From Stomorhina lunata (Eukaryota > Arthropoda > Insecta > Diptera > Rhiniidae): a DNA stretch of 64,000 nucleotides. The stretch covers positions 21,823,994-21,887,993 of the forward strand of contig OW121742.1 in assembly GCA_933228675.1 (NCBI GenBank), given 5' to 3'. Each line of letters starts with the position of its first letter. The stretch's first letter is position 1. The notes under the pieces are model-generated. The model did not search any database. It was not told the origin of the DNA and worked only from the letters and a program-made list of their open reading frames with translations. Both the position numbers and the translations under genes were made by a program. Of the stretch, positions 43,001 through 52,000 are shown in pieces.

Positions 43001-46000
43001 CCGACCAATCGCTTTATAGGTAAACCTTGCTGTCTTTGTCGGCTAGTGCTTTAAAGACCTTGTTTCTACATCACAGTTTATGCGCAACAGTTGGCATGTG
43101 CTGACGAAGTAAAAAAGACTGTCGAGGTGACTCCCAGAATTTTCAGGTGGTTCACTGCGGAATAAGTACACCATCGATCTCGACGCCAAGTTGTAGGCTT
43201 ACTTCTTTTGTCCAGGTGGTAAATAGGGTCGCTGAGGATTTAGTTGGTTGTATATTCAGGTTACGTTCAGTGAAGAAGTTGTAGATGATTCCGAGATAAC
43301 GATTCACCTTACCGCATAGGTCTTCCACATTATGGCCGGTTGGCGTTATCGTGCAGTCGTTCGCATATGATATCACTTCAATGCCTTGCGGTGGAGCTGG
43401 GAGTTTAGAGAAATAGAAGTTAAACAGGAGTGCCGACATGAACTCCACCCTGAGGAACTCCCTACGGTGTTTAACTATCCATCTCCTCAAATTTGTTGGC
43501 ATTGTGGACAGTGGAATGTTCTGGAAGAGGATGGATAGGTCTTCCATATTATGGCCGGTTGCCATTATCGTGCTGTCGTCCGCATACGATATCACTTCAA
43601 CGTCTTGGAGTGGAGCTGGAAGTTTAGAGAGATAGAAATAAAACAGGAGTGGCGAGAGAACTCCGCCCTGAGGAACTCCCTGACTCTACGGTGTTTTGAA
43701 CGCTGGTCTCTAAACTCTACGAACGACTGACGACCACTCAGATAATTAATTATCCATCTCCTCAAACTTGTTGGCATTGTGGACAGTAGAATGCCCTGGA
43801 AGAGGATGGCATGGCTTTTGACAAGACAAGCGCCACAAGGACCGTTCTTTTCTCTGTTAGTTGAAGCCCTGTGCTGTTAATGCTGTGGTGGTGCTGTGCG
43901 TTTTGTGGAATCCATATTCACATGAAATCCGTCATTTTATATGGTTGTGAAACTTGGGACACTGCTACACGAGACCTCAAAGCTGCACAGAATGAAACCC
44001 GTAGGGCTGTCGAAAAAAAGGAACGGGGAAATATTGTCATGCAAGAAGCACTTGCAAGGCAATACAAGGTAGATCCATAGTGACGTTCCAAACATAAAAT
44101 ATTATTAGCCATCATAAGCGATGACATGAAACTTATACTTTTACTTTGATTCGACAAAAGTCGTTCCACCTGAAAGTGCTTCGAGGATAAAATTCGCTGG
44201 TTTTTTTGTTAAAGACGGATCTTACTTCCTACAAAGCAAGCTAATGCTTTTTAGATCAAAAATGAACTTAGCACGTATCTAAAAGTGTACAGATCATCAT
44301 TGAAGTTCGTCGAAAAGTACTTAAACTCAAACGAATTAGAAGATTTAATTTTTAAACCTCTTAAAGATGTCATAATGTTTAGGGATTTAAATAAATCGTG
44401 TATTTAATTTTTTTTCGATTTTCATTTGTGCTGTTGCAGCAGTTTTTCCTAAAAGACTAAGATCCAACAAAAAAGTCAACGGCAATGATTTATAATTTCT
44501 TTAGAAAGTTGTTCATTAGCAGAGATGTATTCGAAATAAATTTTTGAAGAGGGGAAATCTAAGACAAATGGTTTAAGATTATTCTTATTAATTCCTTGGG
44601 ACATTGGCAGGATTCAGTCTTCCTTCTTAGCTGAACATTACTTTAGCATACGTAATATTCAGTAGACACCCCTGTTTATAACTTTAATTTGTAGTTTATC
44701 CTCTTAAAAGGATGTTAGTTTATTACACAATATTACACTTGCATAAAAAATTATATTATTATTTTTTTTTTTTACTGAGTAGAAGTGGAAGTTATGAAAA
44801 TATATTATCCTAGTTATATAATGTATAAAATAAATTTTTGCGGTGTCTGTTAATATTATCATAATCATAAAATACTTGTAAAGAGTGAAGATGCAAGCAA
44901 CATTTACCACAACAATATGTATCTGTTCATACGCTGGGTTTAAGTATACACTCGTTCTATAATAAAGGGCGTCTTTTGTCTCTGCAATCTTTACATCCGT
45001 TTCCTTTTTCATAATTTTTACAGTTGGGTTTTTAGTAAATTTTATTTTGTTTTATATCGTTTTTTGTTTTTTGCTGTTTTTATACAACAACAAAGAAAAG
45101 TCAAGAGGGGGTTTATTGTCGTTTCTTGGCCGTTGTTAAAGAATGTGGCTTGTATAAACACAGTTGGGATTTGCCGTAGCCAAAAGTAAAATACAGACTT
45201 TGAACAACTTAAAGGAGACATGATTTGGTTATGTGAGATAGATAAAGAACACTTTCCGTAAACTTATTTTATTTTAACATATAAGATCTAAGGTATTCTT
45301 CTCAAAATGTATACTTCCAAATAAACCCTAAATTATACCTCCATGTACAATTGAAAAGTCTGTAAAATGTTCATACTACTGGATTTTGGCCTAACGCTCT
45401 TTGGCCTAACTTTTTCTTCTTCTGTTATCCTTGACTCCCAGTGAAGCATAGAGCCTCAACCGTCCTTTTATATCGAATTCTATTGCGAGATGTTAGGCAT
45501 ACATCATTCCATGAATAATTTTCTGCTTGCAACTCTGCATCAATTGACCTTCTTCACGTTCTAGCAGGTGAAGAACACGACTGTCGCTTCCCTGTGGATT
45601 ACAACGAAACGCTTGTCGAGCAATGTTGATATTTGGCCTTCGAAGTGTTTGGCCTATACACCGCCATTTCCGTCGACATACCTCTACAGAAGCAGGGATT
45701 TGGTTTCTAGCGTTTAGTATATTTTCATTTCTTATGCGATTCAACCGCTATATTAAGGATTTGCCGCAAGTAATTGTTTGCAAAGATTTGTAGGCGTTAA
45801 TCGATGGCATTTGTGCGTTTCCAAGTTTCGAATTATATATTCCTGACTGAAAAAAATAGAAAATAGAATCGGCTGCATCCGATTCTATTTTTAGACTCAT
45901 TGAAAGGGACCAACTTTTTAACTTCGGCCCCGAACGGCAAATGCATTAGTTGGAGAAGTTTTACATAGCCTAATACTTAAAAACCAGTGGCTAGCTGAGT

Positions 46001-49000
46001 TATGAAGTGAACAGCCGCTTTTTATGGAAATTTATTTTTTTCAAGTGGGTGTGGCCGGGGATCGAACTTGCGACCTCTGGTATGCTAGGCGGATGACTAA
46101 CCTGCTATACCACAGCGGTTCCTGACTTAGTTGTTGTTAATATTTTCTGAGATTTTCAAGTATCTCGGAGAACGCCGAGTGCAGATTTTAATAGTATTAA
46201 TAAGCGATTCAATATCCTCGTCGGCGCCACCTTTTGTAGATACAAGACTCCCAAGATATTTATAGGTACCTACACATCCAATAACCTCGTTATCCACATT
46301 GATATGTGTAGCCTCCAGGCATTATCTTTGTCTTGGAAATATTGATTTCCAGCTGTCCGAGATTCAATAGTCAGCATTGGCTTATAATACATACATCATT
46401 AGCGTATTTCAAGTCCTCGACTTGTTTAAAGGGTATCCATTGGATCCCGCGTCTACCATTCAGTGCCTTGTGCATTATATTGTCATTGACAAGGATAAAA
46501 AGTATAGATGACAAGGTACATCCTTGTCTTACTCTAGTAGTAAATTCGAACGGATTAGCCAATTTACCTTTACGTAGGACCCGACATTTAAAATCCACGT
46601 ACATTGCCCGCTCTGTCGATTGCCTTCATAAAGTCGATATCGCTATTTCTAACAAGGACCTATAGGAGAGAAAGAGGAGAGTCACCAATTCGCATTGCAA
46701 TAAAGTGGAACTGGGATTGAAATAAAGTGGAACTGGGATGTTTTAAGAAGAGGTAACACAAAACATCCAATGCAGAAGATTAAAAATAAAACAAAAATGC
46801 CCGATACGAACGAAGGTGTTTAAAGCAATGTCTGAAATTGGCAACCGTACGAAGTTATTAAGGCTGTGCAGGATGACAGTAACTGGAAGGTAAGAAATTC
46901 AGGCAAGGCGATCTCTTCAATATTGTGTTAGAGAAAATCCTCCGAGATACTGCAGTTAATACAACTGACATTGATTTCATGGGGCGCACAATTCCACGAC
47001 TGCCTTTTCAAGTATCGAGAAAAAAGTTTCGAAATCAAACGTAGAATTATACTTTCGAACTATATGATTATACTACCCCTGTTTTTATATGGTGCCGAAT
47101 AATGGGCACTTGCACAAGCAGATGAAGCTATTCTTAGAGTTTTTGAGAGGAAGGTTCTACGGAAAATCTTTGGACCAGCTTGAGCAGTATGGAGTTACAT
47201 GCTGACATCGAAATAGTAAAATGCATTGAACAGCAGCTGCTGCGTGGTCTAGGACATGTTATACGAATGGACGAAAATACTCCATGAAAGAAAAGTTTTC
47301 GAAAATGATCCCAAAAATCACTGTAGATGAGGAATTTCGAAACATCGATGGAAAGACCAAGTAGAGGAAAATCCTTTAAAACATAGCCTATGACAATGGA
47401 GATTATGAGCATAAGATCGAAGCGCACAGAATTCAAAATATGCTCAGCCTTTGAAATTAAAACGTATTAAATAAAGACCATTTAAGTAACTAATTTAGGT
47501 AATATGTTGTCGCAGGATAGTTCAAGACGGAAGAATTTTATTGTGACCTTTTGTTTCTACTTGAAACTTTAAGAATCATATAAGTACTTCTTCTTCAAAT
47601 GGCCACCACCTATTTCTTTCGTTGTTTCTTTCAATTCTACCAGACAAATACTATACAACCGTTTGCTCGTGCATACACTGACATTTGCAAATACATATCG
47701 TATTTTAACTTATTCTTCTGAGATTTGTACATACAAATTGTTGTAAATGTCAAACTCTGATTTATAGTGATAATGACAGGATAAAGTATTATGCATAAGA
47801 AAAATTAAATAAAACTACATAGATTTTCATTTCTTTTCTTAAGATGCTATCTTAAATCAACATCAGGTTGTTTGCATTTGTATTCTTATATGACAGACAA
47901 TATTTGGTTTTAGCAACGGGTGGTACTGACTTTTTAGTGAACCAAGTCTGGAAGAGAGTGTATGTCAAAGATGTTAGGAAATTAAGTCTCATCTGTTGTA
48001 AAATGGAACTAAATGCTTAAAGCTGTAGCCACAAAATCGTTTAGGGAAAAATTTAGACAACAAATATTCTTGAACGCGTAGGCAAATCAAATCTTGACTG
48101 AAAGAATTAAGACTTTTTTGGAGCTTCTCGACCGCGTACAGGAGAGGACGAGTGTTCTTTTCGGTGACATTAGGGTAGCCAACTCTATTGATTTACTAGA
48201 GCATCTTCGCAATGTGGGATGTATTTCCAAGTTCTATCACTACAACAGTGGTAAATGCTCTGAAGAATTTAGGTTTCCAGAAACTTGCACATTTTTATGT
48301 AATGAAATGCGAACTTCATTTTGAGCACATCCATTTGTGTTCGATTGTCCAGTAGATCGCACAACGTAGTACTGAAAAAAATAACTTCTTAATCGTATGT
48401 ACAATAAACTTCCCGTGAGTTATTGCCCAATAACGATCTAAGGAATTTAAATCGAGTATCCACAAACGCTCTCCATCTATCCTCCTTCCCATAATCTATA
48501 TTTTCCAAAGTCTCACACAATGTGTAGGTCCACGAAAATCAGTTTGGGTTCAGAGATAATCGATGATCTTGTGTTGACCTAATTAACACAGTAAGAATGC
48601 TACTAGAGCAATATAATGAATTCCGCATACCCATTAACCTACCGTTTATAGACTTTATGAAGGCCTTCAACAGTGTCAATAGGAGCTATCTAAAGAGAAT
48701 TTTAGAAAATCGTAACATGCCAACGAAATATTTTGAACTTAGTTCGGGCAATGTACGTGGATTTTAAATGTCAAGAAACACACAAAGGTAAATTGCCAAA
48801 TCTGTTCGAAGTTACTACTGGAGTAAGACTAAGATGTATTTTGTCACCTATACTTGTTATCCTTGTCATCGACAAGATACGGTATGCAATGGATACCCTT
48901 TAAACAACTCGAGAACTTGGAATACGCTGATGACGTATGTCTTCTAAGGCAAAACTCGGGTCATCTTCAAGAAAACAATCAATCATTATTAAATCTCGGG

Positions 49001-52000
49001 CAGCTGGGCTGGAAATCAATATTTCCAAGACAAAGATTACGCCTAGAAACTATGGCGCAAGCCCTTCGACATATTAAGGATTTGCCGCAAGCATTTGTTT
49101 TCAGAGGATTGTAGGCGCTTATCGATGGCATTTGTGCATTTTTAAGTTTCGCAGCTGTAATACAAGATGGACTTGACATTTGAGTTATATATTTGTAACT
49201 TAGTTGTTGTTGATATTTACCGACATTTCCAAATAGCTCAGACAATGCCGATTTAATATCCTCCTCGGCGCCACCTTTTATAGATACCAAACTACCAAGA
49301 TAGTTAAAGGTACCTACACATCCAATAACCTTATCCACATTGATGTGTGTCGACGGATTTGCGCCATAGCCTCCAGGCATATTCTTTGTCTTGGAAATAT
49401 TAATTTCCAGCCCAGCTTGCCGAGATTCAACAGTAATAGCGCTAGTGTTTTCTTAAAGGTGACCTGATCTTTGGCTTAGAAGACATTCGTCATCAGCGTA
49501 TTCCAAGTCCTCGAATTGTTTAAAGGGTGTCCATTGGACACCACGTCTACCGTGGTGTTTAAATTGTCGATAATAATGATAAAAAGTATAGGAAACAAAA
49601 TACATCCTTGTCTTACTGCAGTAGTAACTTCGAACGGATTAGACAATTTACCTTTATGTAGAACTCGGCATTTAAAGTCTACGTACATTGTCCGAATTAA
49701 GTTCAGAATTTTCGTTGGCATGTTACAGTTTTCTAAAATTCTCCATAGATAGCTCCTGTTGACACTGTCGAAGGCCTTAATAAAGTCGATAAACGCCAGG
49801 TAAATAGGCGTGCGGAATTCATTACATTGCTCCAGTACTATTCTTACTTGTTGATTAGATCAACACAAGATCTATTCTCTCTGTACCCAATTTGATTTTC
49901 GCGGAGTGTTTCAGACGTTCTATTCAAAATTAGTCTACTTAGTATTTTGCTCGGTATTGGAAGAAGTGTTATTCCTCTGTAGTTATTGCAATCTTTGGAG
50001 TCACCCTTTTTTGGTATTTTGACTAGTATACCTTCATTCCAGGAGGTTGGTAGAGCTTCTTCTTCCCATATTTTACGCACAAATGGGTGCCACAGTCTCG
50101 CCGATCCTTCAACGTCACATAAAAGCTTCTCCGCTGAGATATTGTCATTGCCCGGGGCCTTCTTGTATTGTTGGTGGGCTGTCTGAAATTCCATTAAATA
50201 AACAGTCATGGTTGGTTTCATTTTGCACTTCCGTCAGTGCTTCAAATCCAATGGGATTGTTTAATGTTGACTGGAAGTGTTTCATCCATCGTATTAATTG
50301 TTTATCCGGGGTTGAGAAAAGTGTACCGCTACAAGTCAGAATGGGACTGTTGGTGTAGGTAGGTTTGTCACACAACGCCCTGATATATTGTTTAAGGTTC
50401 TGATGTCGCCTTTACTTGCAGCTGACTCAGCTCTTTTGTTCATCTACCCACATTCTCTTGTCCCTCCTTGTAGACCTTTTTATTCTGTTGGATAGGTCAC
50501 GGTATATTGTACTAAGTTCCTCAACATCCACGTTTGTATATAAAATTGTATTTTTTTATGGTTTTACGTTGTTCAACCAGGTCCCATGTTGCTTGGGTGA
50601 GCCGTACTTTCCTTTTATGGTCTTTAAAACCTAACGTTTGTTGACCAACCTCATTGTACGTCTGAGTGACACACCTTGCAATTTTGTTTATGTTTGCGTC
50701 GTTGTTGCTTACAACATCTGGAAGCCGATTCCTTATGGATATAATAAAGGCATTTCGATGTCGCTCTGATTCCAGTTTCCCAACATCAATTTTCCGATCG
50801 GCTTTTGTCGTTTCTGACCTCAGAGCCGCTACTTTCAATCGAACTTTAGATATAACTTAGTGGTGGTCGCTGTTTATATCTGCTCCGCACCTCGAGCGTA
50901 CATCAAGTAAAGATGATCGCCACTTAGAGTTGATCAAAATGTGATCAATTTGGTTCTTAGTGACACCGTTCGGCGATACCAAAGTTATTTTGTGGTGGAG
51001 CTTTTGAGGAAAAATTGTGCCACCTACAACCAGTTTCCTTGGCTAAGCGCTTGGCGTATGAGGGTGGTGTTGATGCTTTAATGAGAGATATGTTTGCTAC
51101 TACTGCCAAATTAAAGACTCCCGATCAAAATCTCAATACCGAACTTACTGTTTCAAACTGCTCATGCTGTGGCTTTGGATTTGGTGGCTATTAATATACA
51201 AAGAGGTCGTGATCATGGTATTTCCGGCTATAATGTCTATCGTAAATTCTGTAATCTCTGTAAATCTTGTGCCACCTACAACCAGTTTCCTTTCACAGCA
51301 TAGTTCGATTAATCTTTCTCCGTTGTCGTTTCTTACTCCGACACCGTGCTTACCAATGTAGTGTTCCAAACCAATGTTGTTTGAGCCAACTTTGGCGTTA
51401 AAGTCGCCCAAGTATCATAGTAATGTCACAATTATGTACATTACTGTTCATCCAACTGCTTAATACATCGTAAAATCCAAAATATATGGTGATTTAAAAA
51501 ACAAAACTTTCTAAAGCGATCCGCTTAAGGTTAAACGTGATAAGTTTTTGCTAGCCTCCATGGTATAATAATACGATTATCAGACAGTCACTCTCTCCTA
51601 ACCAATGACTTTTATTTCGACTACATTTTAACTTTACAAAAAATCTATTTAAAACTTAAAACCACAAAGTATCTAAATGTCTATTGACTCATTAAAAATG
51701 CCATAGACAACTTAAACTTTTGTAAAACCCACCTTAAATTGTTACATCGAAAACAGATGCTCTGGGTATGTGTTTGTGTGTGTGTATGTGTGTGAAAATC
51801 TGTAAAGTATTTAAACTAAATTTACATTGTTATTGTTTAATTAAGTATAAATTAAAGTGTGGAAACTAAATGTATCTGCACTAACAACAAAGACAACAAT
51901 ATTATTGCAAAACAATCAACTCAACTCTTAAGACCTTTTTGTTTTAGACCACACAAAGGCAATAGGGTTTCATAATAATATAAGTATAATAAATACATAG

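Larger units (their letters stand above)
49055..51490 (-). mobile_element. RTE-like non-LTR retrotransposon, truncated
   Basis: On the - strand: endonuclease ([21 protein letters not shown], then [12 protein letters not shown]) from about 51490 to 50880, a linker (50838-50521), and reverse transcriptase ([60 protein letters not shown], an EYADD box near 49500). The C-terminal part runs to about 49055. Frameshifts occur, for example just before GDFN. The 5' end is missing and the Pxn fragment interrupts it. Clade is by motif recall; Jockey/CR1-like alternatives are possible. Confidence 0.75.
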
